Shown one piece after another: positions 18,863 to 29,170 of a stretch of DNA of 64,000 bases. Each line of letters starts with the position of its first letter. The stretch's first letter is position 1. A program made the position numbers and the translations under genes. This stretch comes from Actinosynnema sp042752395 (GTDB lineage: Bacteria > Actinomycetota > Actinomycetes > Mycobacteriales > Pseudonocardiaceae): the NCBI RefSeq assembly GCF_042752395.1, contig NZ_JBHYXZ010000005.1:62001-126000 (forward strand), written 5' to 3'. A model generated the notes under the pieces. That model saw only the letters and a list, made by a program, of their open reading frames with translations, was not told the DNA's origin and ran no database searches.

Positions 18863-20068
18863 GTGTCGAACGCGCTGACCCGAGTCGCTGATCACAAAGC
18901 CCGCGTGGCGGGGCTGGTCGGGGTGATGCCCGTGGTGCGGTCGCCGCTCGCGGACTGCCTGGGCCTGGTGCTGGCCGAGGACCTGGTGGCGACGGTGCCG
19001 TTGCCGCCGTTCGACAACTCGGCGATGGACGGTTACGCGGTGCGCGCGGCCGACGTGGCGGCGGCTCCGGTGGAGTTGCCGGTGGTGGAGGACATCCCGG
19101 CGGGGCGGGCGGCGTCGGGTCCGCTGGCGGCGGGGACGGCGCACCGGATCATGACGGGCGCGCCGGTGCCGGCGGGCGCGGACGCCGTGGTGCAGGTGGA
19201 GTGGACCGACGGCGGCACGTCGGTGGTGCGGGTGGACCGGCCGGTGGCGGTCGGCGCGAACGTGCGGCGGCGGGCGGACGACGTGGCCGTGGGCGCGACC
19301 GTGCTGCGGGCGGGCGCGGTGCTGGGTCCGGCGCAGTTGGGGTTGGCGGCGGCGTTGGGGTTCGGGTCGCTGCCGGTGCGGCGGCGTCCGAGGGTGCTGG
19401 TGCTGTCGACGGGGTCGGAGCTGGTGGGCCCGGGCGAGGAGTTGGCGCCGGGGCGGATCTACGAGTCGAACGGCGTGATGCTGGCCGCGGCGGTGCGGGA
19501 GGCGGGCGGCGAGGCGGAGCTGCTGCGGTTCGTGCCGGACGACGTGGAGCGGTTCCACGAGGCGATCGCGCCGCGGTTGGCGTCGGTGGACCTGCTGCTC
19601 ACGTCGGGCGGGGTGAGCGCGGGGGCGTACGAGGTGGTGAAGGACGCGTTCACCGGGCGCGGGGTGGAGTTCACGAAGGTCGCGATGCAGCCGGGCGGGC
19701 CGCAGGGCGCGGGGCGCTACCGGGGGGTGGCGGTGGCGACGCTGCCGGGGAACCCGGTGAGCGCGCAGGTGTCGTTCGAGGTGTTCGTCCGGCCGGCGTT
19801 GCGGGCGGCGATGGGGTTCGCGGAGGTGGAGCGGCCGGCGGCGGTGGCGCGGTTGAGCGCGCCGGTGACGTCGCCGGCGGGGCGGACGCAGTTCCGGCGC
19901 GGCGCGTACGACCCGGAGTCGGGGCGCGTGGTGACGCCGGTCGGCGGGCCGGGGTCGCACCTGCTGTCGGCGTTGGCGGTGAGCAACTGCCTGATCGAGG
20001 TGCCGGAGGACGTGACGGAGCTGGCGGCGGGCGACGAGGTCGTGGTCCGCCTCCTGCACGGAGAGTGA
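18863..20068 (+). CDS. moeA: Molybdopterin molybdenumtransferase MoeA
   Basis: 401 residues, normal length for MoeA, which inserts molybdate into adenylylated molybdopterin in the last step of Mo-cofactor synthesis. Visible motifs: FDNSAMDGYAVR in domain I, IMTGAPVPAGAD, VLSTGSEL and TSGGVSAGAYEVVK in the MPT-binding domain, and LPGNPVSA. GTG 18863 is preferred because AGGA lies 8 nt upstream; ATG 18854 in the same frame is possible. No other moa/mog gene is nearby. Confidence 0.93.
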   Translation: MSNALTRVADHKARVAGLVGVMPVVRSPLADCLGLVLAEDLVATVPLPPFDNSAMDGYAVRAADVAAAPVELPVVEDIPAGRAASGPLAAGTAHRIMTGAPVPAGADAVVQVEWTDGGTSVVRVDRPVAVGANVRRRADDVAVGATVLRAGAVLGPAQLGLAAALGFGSLPVRRRPRVLVLSTGSELVGPGEELAPGRIYESNGVMLAAAVREAGGEAELLRFVPDDVERFHEAIAPRLASVDLLLTSGGVSAGAYEVVKDAFTGRGVEFTKVAMQPGGPQGAGRYRGVAVATLPGNPVSAQVSFEVFVRPALRAAMGFAEVERPAAVARLSAPVTSPAGRTQFRRGAYDPESGRVVTPVGGPGSHLLSALAVSNCLIEVPEDVTELAAGDEVVVRLLHGE

Positions 20069-20088
20069 CGTCGGGCTGACCGTCGGCG

Positions 20089-20117
20089 TTGATCAACCGT
20101 GTGACCCGGCTTACACT
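20089..20117 (+). promoter_or_regulatory. Probable promoter of psd-pssA
   Basis: TTGATC (20089-20094), a 17-bp spacer and TACACT (20112-20117) form a good housekeeping-sigma promoter, giving a ~120-nt leader before psd. Confidence 0.6.
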
Positions 20118-20242
20118 CGGGGTGATCGGAGCGCCGGTCGGTCCGTGCGTTCGTCGGGGGACGCACGGGCGGGCCGGACGCGGGCCGGCGGAGCCGCGTA
20201 GCGTGTGGCGGGCCGGAAGCACTGCCCTGACACGGAAGAGCC

Positions 20243-21136
20243 ATGACCGTCGATCGCGACAAGCACAGTGGTGCCGTCTCCCACTTCCTCCAGCTCGCCC
20301 GGGGGATCGTCCCCCCGATGCACCCCGCGGGCCGCCCGTTCGTGGCAGGCGCCGCCGTGGCGACACTGCTGCTGCGCCGCTACTCCAAGCGCGCCGGCGT
20401 CGTGGGCGCGCTGCTGACCGGGTGGGTCGCGTGGTTCTTCCGCGAACCCCGGCGCACCACGCCCACCCGGCCCGGCGTCGCGGTGGCGCCGGCCGACGGC
20501 ACGGTGTCGCACGTGGTCGAGGCCGCGCCGCCCGCCGAGCTGGGGCTCGGGTCCGCGCCGATGACCCGGATCAGCGTGTTCCTGTCGGTGTTCGACGTGC
20601 ACGTGCAGCGCGTGCCGGTGGCCGGTCTGGTGCGGCAGGTGTCGTACCGGCCGGGCAAGTTCCTGTCCGCCGACCTGGACAAGGCAAGCGAGGACAACGA
20701 GCGCAACACGGTGTGGTTGAGCACGCCGGCCGGGCACGACGTGGTGGTCGTGCAGATCGCGGGCCTGGTGGCGCGGCGGATCGTGTGCGAGGTCGCCGAG
20801 GGCGACAAGGTGGCGGTCGGGCAGACGTACGGGCTGATCCGGTTCGGGTCGCGGGTGGACCTGTACGTGCCGACCGGCAGCCGGGTGCTGGTGGAGGCGG
20901 GGCAGCGGACGATCGGCGGCGAGACCGTGCTGGCCGAGCTGCCGTCGGCCGGGTTCCCCGCGCCGGAGGGTTCGGTGGCCGGGTCGCTGCCGGCCGAGGG
21001 TTCGACGGGTTCCGGTTCGACGGGTTCCGGTTCGACGGGTTCCGGTTCGGCGGGTTCCGGTTCGGCGGGTTCCGGTTCGGCGGGTTCCGGTTCGGCGGCC
21101 GGTGGTTCGGCGGCCCATTCTCCCGCGGAGGGCTGA
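20243..21136 (+). CDS. psd: Phosphatidylserine decarboxylase with Gly-Ser repeat tail
   Basis: 297 residues. Converts phosphatidylserine to phosphatidylethanolamine at the membrane. The short actinobacterial/archaeal type is recognised by an N-terminal membrane region (about 30-62), FLSVFDVHVQRVP, and RFGSRVDLYVP near residue 210, where self-cleavage before Ser makes the pyruvoyl group. After the domain comes a ~60-residue tail of GSTGS/GSAGS repeats that is not part of the family. ATG follows GGAAG. Four bases separate it from pssA. Confidence 0.93.
   Translation: MTVDRDKHSGAVSHFLQLARGIVPPMHPAGRPFVAGAAVATLLLRRYSKRAGVVGALLTGWVAWFFREPRRTTPTRPGVAVAPADGTVSHVVEAAPPAELGLGSAPMTRISVFLSVFDVHVQRVPVAGLVRQVSYRPGKFLSADLDKASEDNERNTVWLSTPAGHDVVVVQIAGLVARRIVCEVAEGDKVAVGQTYGLIRFGSRVDLYVPTGSRVLVEAGQRTIGGETVLAELPSAGFPAPEGSVAGSLPAEGSTGSGSTGSGSTGSGSAGSGSAGSGSAGSGSAAGGSAAHSPAEG
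21001..21105 (+). repeat. 15-bp coding minisatellite in the psd tail
   Basis: Seven contiguous 15-bp units, ttcgacgggttccgg (three) then ttcggcgggttccgg (three) plus one diverged copy, encoding GS(T/A)GS pentapeptides. The units are nearly identical, as expected of recent slippage, and each adds five residues without changing frame. Confidence 0.92.
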
Positions 21137-21140
21137 GCGG

Positions 21141-22112
21141 ATGGCTCCCAGCGGGCCGGGGATCAGGCTGCTGCCGAACGCCATCACGGTCCTCGCGATG
21201 TGCGCGGGGTTGTCGGCCGTGCACTTCGCGATCACCGGGATGTACGGGGCGGCGATCGGCTCGATCGCCGCGGCGGCCGTGTTCGACGGGCTGGACGGGC
21301 GGATCGCCCGGCTGCTCGACGCGACCAGCAAGATGGGCGCGGAGCTGGACTCGTTGGCCGACGCGATCTCGTTCGGCGTCGCGCCCGCGTTGGTGATCTA
21401 CGTGTGGAAGTTCGACTCCAGCCGTGAGGGCTGGGTCGTGGCGTTGATCTTCGCGGTGTGCATGGTGCTGCGGTTGGCGCGGTTCAACACGCTGCTGGAG
21501 GTCGAGCAGCCGGCGTTCACGAAGGAGTTCTTCGTCGGCGTGCCCGCGCCGGCCGGCGGGTTGTTGCTGCTGCTGCCGCTGATCCTGGACGAGCAGCTCG
21601 GCCGGTCCGGGTGGTGGTCCAGCCAGCCGGTCGTCGCCGTGTGGACGGTCGGGATCGCGTTGCTGCTGGTCAGCCGCATCCCGACGTTGTCGGTGAAGAC
21701 CATCAAGGTGGCGCCGCGCTTCGTCGCGCCGTTGCTGGTGATGGTCGGCCTGCTGGCCGCGGCCGTGATCACGTTCCCGCTGGTGGCGCTGATCGCGGCG
21801 ATGCTCGTGTACCTCGGGCACCTGCCGTACTCGGTGCGCCGGTACCGGTGGCTGGCGAAGCACCCGGAGGCGTGGTCGGTGCCGGCGGCGGACCGGCGGG
21901 CGATCAAGCGTGCGCACGGCGTGGCGGCACGGCGGTTGGGCCTGCGGCAGCCGCTCGGGGGTCGCGTCGCGGGTGCCGCGATGCGTGCCGTGCGGCGGCC
22001 GCGGCGGACGGTCGATCCGACGCAGGTGGCGGCGGAGACGAACGGGCAGGCGCGGCCGGGGAAGCGGCGGGGGTGGCGGCAGATCGGCTTGCGGAGGCAT
22101 GATCGGCCGTAG
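21141..22112 (+). CDS. pssA: CDP-diacylglycerol--serine O-phosphatidyltransferase
   Basis: 323 residues. A CDP-alcohol phosphatidyltransferase with the diagnostic motif split over FDGLDGRIARLLD and GAELDSLADAISFG, and about eight membrane helices up to residue ~235. A basic C-terminal tail of ~90 residues follows. It makes phosphatidylserine, the substrate of the psd product encoded 4 bp upstream. The ATG at 21141 is chosen because it begins just before the first conserved segment (RLLPNAIT). Confidence 0.93.
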   Translation: MAPSGPGIRLLPNAITVLAMCAGLSAVHFAITGMYGAAIGSIAAAAVFDGLDGRIARLLDATSKMGAELDSLADAISFGVAPALVIYVWKFDSSREGWVVALIFAVCMVLRLARFNTLLEVEQPAFTKEFFVGVPAPAGGLLLLLPLILDEQLGRSGWWSSQPVVAVWTVGIALLLVSRIPTLSVKTIKVAPRFVAPLLVMVGLLAAAVITFPLVALIAAMLVYLGHLPYSVRRYRWLAKHPEAWSVPAADRRAIKRAHGVAARRLGLRQPLGGRVAGAAMRAVRRPRRTVDPTQVAAETNGQARPGKRRGWRQIGLRRHDRP

Positions 22113-22532
22113 GCCGGTATGGTGGGGTTGAGCTGCGGTTTTGGTGGTCGACGGCGTTCACGATCGGGTGAATCTCGACGCGGCCATCTTCCAAAACGCC
22201 GTTATTGACGGCCTCGAACGTCGGTTGAAACAACGAGGCCGGCAACCCCAACCGTCGCCTCGCCGGGCCGCCGCCGGGTCCCCGACCCCCGCTCCGGGGT
22301 CGACCCGCTAAGCCGCTCGCCACGTGCCGGTGAGTCGGGTGCGGCCCCGTCGGACGCATCCGCGAGGAACGCCGCCGGGCCGGGTGAGTCGGTGAGGTGA
22401 GCGCGAGCCGGTGCGTCCGTGCGAGTGGGTAGAGCCTGGCCCGGCGAGGTGGGGCTGGCGGAGTCCGGCTCGCGGCGTCGGGGGTGGGTGGACCGTCCCG
22501 CCTCGGCCGTCGGCCCCAACTACGCTCACCCC
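22113..22532. other. Intergenic region with an AT-richer patch
   Basis: No gene I can support. 22130-22245 is clearly less GC-rich than its surroundings. It could encode a ~55-residue peptide on the plus strand (from about 22144) or part of one on the minus strand, but neither is recognisable and neither has a ribosome site. It may be a gene remnant or an untranslated RNA. Confidence 0.4.
22521..22526 (+). promoter_or_regulatory. -10 element for a leaderless ATPase mRNA
   Basis: TACGCT ends 6 nt before the GTG at 22533, the spacing seen for leaderless actinobacterial transcripts. There is no ribosome site between them. Confidence 0.5.
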
Positions 22533-24827
22533 GTGATCACGCTGACCGCCCGCCTGTCCCCGTCGGCCCTGGACACCCGTCGCGGGGTGGTTCGGCTGCA
22601 CCCCGAGGTGCTGGACGCGCTCGGGCTGCGGGCCTGGGACGCGGTGCGGCTCACCGGGGCCAGGGCGAGTGCCGCCCTCGCCGCCGCGACGGCCGGTGAC
22701 GGGCCGCCCGGTGTCGTGCTGGTGGACGACGTGACGCTGTCGAACCTCGGCGTGGTGGAAGGCGCGGAGGTGGTGGTGGCTCCCGTGGACGTCGCGGCGG
22801 CGCGTTCGGTGACCGTGGCGGGGTCGCGGTTGGCCAGCACGTCGCTCACGCCGGAGACGTTGCGGATGGCGTTGACCGGGAAGGTGTTGACGGTCGGTGA
22901 CGCGGTGTCCCTGCTGCCGCAGGACCTCGCGCCGCCGCCCGGTGCGGACGTGAGCGCCACGCGGCGGAAGTTGGCGAACGCCATCGGGATGACGTGGACC
23001 AACGAGCTGTTGACGATCACCGCGACGGAGCCGGCCGGGGTGCCGGTGGCGGTGCAGCCGTCGACGGTGGTCGGGTGGCGGGACGGGGCGCGCACCGGTG
23101 ACGTGCCGGCGGTGTCGGGAGGCGCGGCGGGGGCGGGTCGCGGGTCGGGGGACGGCGGGGTGGGCGTCGGGGCGGGCGGGGCTGTGGGGCAGGCGTTGAC
23201 GCAGGTGGGGGTGTCGTCGGGGGTTGGGGGTGCGGCGGCGGAGGTGGTTGAGGCGGCCGTGCCGGCGGTGCCGGTGGCGGACCTGGTCGGGCAGCAGGAG
23301 GCGGCGAAGCGGCTCGCCGAGTGGTTCGACCTGACGTTCAGCCACCCGGATTTGTTGGCGCGGTTGGGGGCGACGCCGCGCCTGGCGGCGCAGGTGAGCG
23401 GGCCCGAGGGGGTCGGCAAGGCGACGTTCGTGCGGGCCGTGGCGCAGGCGGCGGGGGCGACGGTGGTCGAGGTGGCGGCGCCGAGCATCGCCGTGTTGGA
23501 GGCGAACGCGGCGGCGCAGCGGGTGGTGGACGCGGTGGCGCGGGCGCAGGGGCAGGCGCCGGCGGTGTTGTTGGTGACCGACGTGGAGGCGTTGTTGCCG
23601 GCCGCGTCGCCGCCGCCGGTGGCGACGGTCGTGCTGGACGCGTTGCGCCGCCGGCCCGAGGGGGTGGCGCTGGTGGTCACGAGCGCGCACCCGGAGGCGG
23701 TGGACCCGCGGTTGCGGGTGCCGGAGCTCGTGGACCGGGAGTTGGTGTTGCCGTTGCCGGACGGCGCGGCGCGCACCGAGTTGCTGAGGGTGTTGTTGCG
23801 GGACGTGCCGGTGGAGTCCGATGTGGACCTCGGCGTGGTGGCGGACCGGACGCCGGGGTTCGTGGCGGCGGACCTGGTGGCGTTGCGGCGGGAGGCGGCG
23901 TTGCGGGCGGCGTTGCGGCAGCGGGACGCGGACGAGCCGCGGGTGGCGCAGGCGGACCTGGTGGGGGCGTTGGAGATCGTCCGTCCGATTTCGATGTCCA
24001 CTTCGGACACGTTGCGGACGGGTGGGTTGACGTTGGCCGATGTCGGTGACATGGCCGAGGTGAAGCAGGCGTTGACGGAGTCGGCGTTGTGGCCGTTGCA
24101 GTACCCGGATTCGTTCGCGCGCCTCGGGGTGGCGCCGCCGCGCGGTCTGCTGCTGTACGGTCCGCCGGGGTGCGGCAAGACGTTCCTGGTGCGGGCGTTG
24201 GCGGGCACGGGGCGGTTGAACGTGCTGTCGGTGAAGGGCGCGGAGCTGATGGACAAGTTCGTCGGCGAGTCGGAGCGGGCGGTGCGGGAGTTGTTCCGGC
24301 GGGCGGCCGAGGCGGCGCCGGCGTTGGTGTTCCTGGACGAGGTGGACGCGTTGGCGCCGCGGCGCGGGCAGTCGTCGGATTCCGGGGTGTCGGACCGGGT
24401 GGTGGCGGCGTTGTTGACGGAGTTGGACGGGGTCGAGCCGTTGCGGGACGTGGTCGTGCTGGGGGCGACGAACCGGCCGGAGTTGGTGGATCCGGCGTTG
24501 TTGCGGCCGGGTCGGTTGGAGCGGTTGGTGTACGTTCCGCCGCCGGACGCGGAGGCGCGGGCGGAGATCCTGCGGGCGTCGGCGCGGAACACGCCGTTGG
24601 GGTCGGACGTGGACCTGGGTGCGTTGGCGGCCGAGTTGGACGGGTATTCGGCGGCGGACTGCGCGGCGTTGATCCGGGAGGCGGCGTTGACGGCGATGCG
24701 GGAGTCGTTGTCGGCGTCGGAGGTGACGGGCGCGCACCTGGCGTCGGCGCGGGAGCGGGTGCGGCCGTCGTTGGACCCGGCGCAGCTGGCGTCCCTGGCC
24801 GCTTACGCGGAGTCGCGGGAGCGGTGA
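22533..24827 (+). CDS. Cdc48-like AAA+ ATPase with degenerate first ATPase module
   Basis: 764 residues. An N-terminal Cdc48-N-like region (1-175), a Gly/Ala linker (about 195-240) and two AAA modules. D1 is degraded: Walker A GPEGVGKA (290-297) ends in Ala, and the Walker B segment VLLVTD (345-350) lacks the Glu. D2 is complete: GPPGCGKT (543-550), LVFLDE (598-603), ATNRPE and the LLRPGRLER arginine-finger region. It resembles Cdc48/VAT unfoldases that feed proteins to proteases. The GTG start fits a leaderless transcript. Stand-alone gene; no proteasome genes nearby. Confidence 0.88.
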   Translation: MITLTARLSPSALDTRRGVVRLHPEVLDALGLRAWDAVRLTGARASAALAAATAGDGPPGVVLVDDVTLSNLGVVEGAEVVVAPVDVAAARSVTVAGSRLASTSLTPETLRMALTGKVLTVGDAVSLLPQDLAPPPGADVSATRRKLANAIGMTWTNELLTITATEPAGVPVAVQPSTVVGWRDGARTGDVPAVSGGAAGAGRGSGDGGVGVGAGGAVGQALTQVGVSSGVGGAAAEVVEAAVPAVPVADLVGQQEAAKRLAEWFDLTFSHPDLLARLGATPRLAAQVSGPEGVGKATFVRAVAQAAGATVVEVAAPSIAVLEANAAAQRVVDAVARAQGQAPAVLLVTDVEALLPAASPPPVATVVLDALRRRPEGVALVVTSAHPEAVDPRLRVPELVDRELVLPLPDGAARTELLRVLLRDVPVESDVDLGVVADRTPGFVAADLVALRREAALRAALRQRDADEPRVAQADLVGALEIVRPISMSTSDTLRTGGLTLADVGDMAEVKQALTESALWPLQYPDSFARLGVAPPRGLLLYGPPGCGKTFLVRALAGTGRLNVLSVKGAELMDKFVGESERAVRELFRRAAEAAPALVFLDEVDALAPRRGQSSDSGVSDRVVAALLTELDGVEPLRDVVVLGATNRPELVDPALLRPGRLERLVYVPPPDAEARAEILRASARNTPLGSDVDLGALAAELDGYSAADCAALIREAALTAMRESLSASEVTGAHLASARERVRPSLDPAQLASLAAYAESRER

Positions 24828-24902
24828 GGCGTCGGGGCGGCGGTGGCCGGGCTGGGCGACGGCACGCCGGTCGGGGGCGGGAGGCCGGGTCGGGACGCCG
24901 GG

Positions 24903-25535
24903 TCAGGATGCCTTCTTGGCGGTCGGGCCCCGGTAGTCGTTGGTGACGATCACGATGATGCCGGGGTGCGCGGCCTGGATGCCGTCGAACCGGGGTTCCA
25001 CGCGGGCGCCGAGGACGGTGGCGAGTTCGCGGGCGGAGGGTTCCTCGTCGGTGCCGGGGCGGAAGTAGACGGTGGTGGTGGGGATGGTGCCCTGGGAGTA
25101 GTTGCCCCTCTCGGCGACCTGCCACCCGGCTTGTTCGACGTCGGCCTGGGCGCGGGCGGCCAGGCCCTGGGTGGTGCTGTTGTTGTAGACGCGCACCGGC
25201 GGCTTGGGGACGGTGTCGACGGGCGGCGGGGGGACGTTCGCGGTGGTGCCGCCGGGGGCGGCGGTCGTGGTGGGGGCGGTCGTGGCCGGTGTGGTGTCCG
25301 ACGGCGGGGTGGTCGGCGCGGGGGTGGTCTCCGAGGGGGCGGTCGGTGAGCCGTCCGGGGTGTCGGAGGTGGCCGAGGGCGGGGTGGTCTGGGCGGCGGG
25401 CGGGGTGTCGTCGGGGCCGCCGGTGACGAGGCTGACCAGGCCGATGACCAGGGCGATGACGGCCACGCCGAGCAGGGCGTAGCCCGCGGCGCGGGCCGGG
25501 TGGGCGGGGCCCGCCGGCTGTTCGGGGTTCGTCAT
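24903..25535 (-). CDS. LytR C-terminal domain membrane protein
   Basis: 210 residues. A short cytoplasmic N-terminus, one membrane helix (about 17-39), a Pro/Thr/Ser-rich spacer (about 45-110) and a C-terminal LytR_C domain (VRVYNNSTTQGLAARAQADV). LytR_C domains usually accompany LytR-CpsA-Psr cell-wall polymer transferases, but the catalytic domain is missing here. The ATG overlaps the stop of the DUF3263 gene upstream (ATGA), so the two are coupled. Confidence 0.85.
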   Translation of the reverse strand: MTNPEQPAGPAHPARAAGYALLGVAVIALVIGLVSLVTGGPDDTPPAAQTTPPSATSDTPDGSPTAPSETTPAPTTPPSDTTPATTAPTTTAAPGGTTANVPPPPVDTVPKPPVRVYNNSTTQGLAARAQADVEQAGWQVAERGNYSQGTIPTTTVYFRPGTDEEPSARELATVLGARVEPRFDGIQAAHPGIIVIVTNDYRGPTAKKAS

Positions 25536-25828
25536 CGGCGCTCGACGCCCAGCCTCTTGGCCGCGCGGGCGCGTTGCCTGCCGGAGCGGGACCGGCGCAG
25601 TCTCTTGATCAACATCGGATCGGCGGCCAACGCCTCTTCTTTCTCGATCAACGCGTTGAGCAGCTGGTAGTAGCGCGTCGCGGACATGTCGAACAGCTCC
25701 TTGACGGCCTGTTCCTTCGCACCCGCGTACTTCCACCACTGGCGTTCGAAGGCCAGGATCTCGCGTTCCCGGTCGTTCAAACCGTCGTCCGGCCCCTCCG
25801 CCGGCGCCAGTGCCTCTGCGGCGTCCAT
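25532..25828 (-). CDS. DUF3263 protein
   Basis: 98 residues. DUF3263 family, conserved in actinobacteria, recognised by LNDREREILAFERQWWKYAG and KELFDMSATRYYQLLNAL, with a basic Arg-rich C-terminus. The helical, basic character suggests a small DNA-binding protein, but no function is established. The ATG at 25828 is chosen for the TGAGGAG ribosome site. First gene of a two-gene operon with the LytR_C protein, divergent from def. Confidence 0.85.
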   Translation of the reverse strand: MDAAEALAPAEGPDDGLNDREREILAFERQWWKYAGAKEQAVKELFDMSATRYYQLLNALIEKEEALAADPMLIKRLRRSRSGRQRARAAKRLGVERR

Positions 25829-25939
25829 CTGGCTCCTCAGCCGTGTCCCGTGCGTGGGTGCCATTACATCACGTGATCTTGGTGTGGGTGGGCTCATCGG
25901 TCGGCGCGTCCGCCGTGGCGCGCCGTTAGGCTGCACGCC

Positions 25940-26524
25940 ATGGCAGTTCACCCGATCCGGATCGCCGGAGATCCCGTCCTGCACCGCCCGACCCGTCCGG
26001 TCGAGGTGTTCGACGAGTCGTTGCGCACGTTGATCGAGGACATGCACGAGACGATGGCGGCGGCGCGGGGTGTGGGGCTCGCGGCGAACCAGATCGGGAT
26101 CGACCTGCGGTTGTTCGTCTACGACTGCCCGGACGACGAGGGTGTGCGCCATCGCGGTGTGGTGGTGAACCCGACGTTGGAGACGTCGGAGGTGCCGTTG
26201 GGGATGCCGGACCCGGACGACGACTTCGAGGGGTGCCTGTCGGCGCCGGGCGAGTCGTACCCGACGGGGCGGGCGCCGTGGGCGAAGGTGACCGGGTTCG
26301 ACGGGGACGGCAAGCCCGTGGAGGTGGAGGGCACCGGGTTCTTCGCGCGGTGCCTGCAGCACGAGACCGATCACCTGGACGGGGTCATCTACCTGGACCG
26401 GCTGGTGGGGCGGCACAAGCGGGCGGCGAAGAGGATGCTGCGCGCGAACGGGTGGGGTGTGCCGGGGTTGTCGTGGGACCCGGCGACGTCGGAGGACCCG
26501 TTCGCGGACGACGACGAGGACTAG
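25940..26524 (+). CDS. def: Peptide deformylase
   Basis: 194 residues. Removes the formyl group from the N-terminal Met of new proteins using a metal ion. All three motifs are present: GVGLAANQIG, EGCLSAPG (ligand Cys) and QHETDHLDG (HExxH). An Asp/Glu-rich tail follows. Divergent from the DUF3263 gene. The stop overlaps by 3 bp the stop of the convergent gene. Confidence 0.96.
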   Translation: MAVHPIRIAGDPVLHRPTRPVEVFDESLRTLIEDMHETMAAARGVGLAANQIGIDLRLFVYDCPDDEGVRHRGVVVNPTLETSEVPLGMPDPDDDFEGCLSAPGESYPTGRAPWAKVTGFDGDGKPVEVEGTGFFARCLQHETDHLDGVIYLDRLVGRHKRAAKRMLRANGWGVPGLSWDPATSEDPFADDDED

Positions 26525-27285
26525 GGCGACGACGAGGACCAGGGCGGGCCCGGCCTCGTCCCGCCCGCGGGCGCGCGGTGGGACGGGTCGCGCCGGTCGT
26601 GGGCGCGGTGCGGCGCGGGGTGGTCGGCGCGGGGCGGTCGTTCGGGGCGTCGCCAGGGCAGCTCGGGGTAGGACGCGAGTTCGCGGTGGGTGGGGCAGCG
26701 GGCCAGGTCGGTGTAGGCGCCGGCGAGCACGGCGGCCCGGATGCGGCGCATCTGGCCGGCCGTCGGCAGCTCTCCGACCAGCAGGAACGGCAGGAGGAGC
26801 CGCCAGGCGGCGACGGTGGCGGGGCGGCCGCGGTGGGGGGCGCGCAGGGCGGCCCGGGCGACGCGGAGGGCGTGTTCGGCGGCGGTGATCGCGGTCGGGT
26901 AGCCGGCGTGGTCCCACGACCAGCGGAGGGCGTCGGCCATGGCGCAGCGGACGCAGTCGGCGGGGCCGGTGGCGAGTTCCTCGCCGCACTGGGAGCAGGT
27001 GACGAGGGTCATCGCCCAGTCGGTGCAGGTCCAGGGGTGGCGGCCGACCTCGTCGGCGAGGACCAGCTCGGCGAGTTCGCGCTCGCCGGCGCCGCCTTCG
27101 GCGAGTTGTTCGGCGGCGAGCAGCTCCTGCCAGTCGAGCAGCCAGTACTGGTCGACCAGCTCGGCGCAGAAGCGGCAGGCGGGGTAGCCGCGGCCCGCCA
27201 GGTCGCCGCAGGACGGGCAGGGCGAGACGGCGGCGGGGCGGGCCACGCGCCGGGCGCCGGGCGGGAACGGCCGGTGATCAGCCAC
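26521..27285 (-). CDS. Zinc-ribbon-containing hypothetical protein
   Basis: 254 residues. Two paired-cysteine clusters look like zinc-binding knuckles: CPSCGDLAGRGYPACRFC and, about 70 residues on, CSQCGEELATGPADCVRC. The middle is helical and Ala-rich, and the last ~40 residues are Pro/Arg/His-rich and probably disordered. I do not recognise a family. GTG 27285 is the likeliest start; there is no strong ribosome site. Confidence 0.65.
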   Translation of the reverse strand: MADHRPFPPGARRVARPAAVSPCPSCGDLAGRGYPACRFCAELVDQYWLLDWQELLAAEQLAEGGAGERELAELVLADEVGRHPWTCTDWAMTLVTCSQCGEELATGPADCVRCAMADALRWSWDHAGYPTAITAAEHALRVARAALRAPHRGRPATVAAWRLLLPFLLVGELPTAGQMRRIRAAVLAGAYTDLARCPTHRELASYPELPWRRPERPPRADHPAPHRAHDRRDPSHRAPAGGTRPGPPWSSSSP

Positions 27286-27329
27286 GCGGTGAAAGGTACG
27301 CGCAACCGGTGGTCTTCGGCATCCGCACC

Positions 27330-27359
27330 TTGGCATCGGCACCTGGCCGTGGCTATGGT
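27330..27359 (+). promoter_or_regulatory. Probable thiC promoter
   Basis: TTGGCA (27330-27335), an 18-bp spacer and TATGGT (27354-27359), placing transcription start about 30 nt before the riboswitch. Confidence 0.55.
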
Positions 27360-27395
27360 CGGGCCGACTGCTCGAACGCAGTGCGAAAACTCAAC

Positions 27396-27500
27396 ACACG
27401 CGGGAGCTCGCGCCACAGCGGGCTGAGAGGGCGGCTGGGGTGTGAGGGCCCCGGCGCCGCCGACCGCCTGAACCTGACCGGGTAATGCCGGCGTAGGGAG
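27396..27500 (+). ncRNA. TPP riboswitch upstream of thiC
   Basis: The conserved THI-box elements occur in order: gcgggagc, ggctgagaggg, then gaccgcctgaacctgaccgg and gtaatgccggcgtagggag. The ribosome site AGGGAGG (27494-27500) is the 3' end of the aptamer, so TPP binding should hide it and block thiC translation. Confidence 0.96.
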
Positions 27501-27507
27501 GAATGTC

Positions 27508-29157
<1,650 letters not shown>

Positions 29158-29170
29158 TGGGGGTGCGCTG

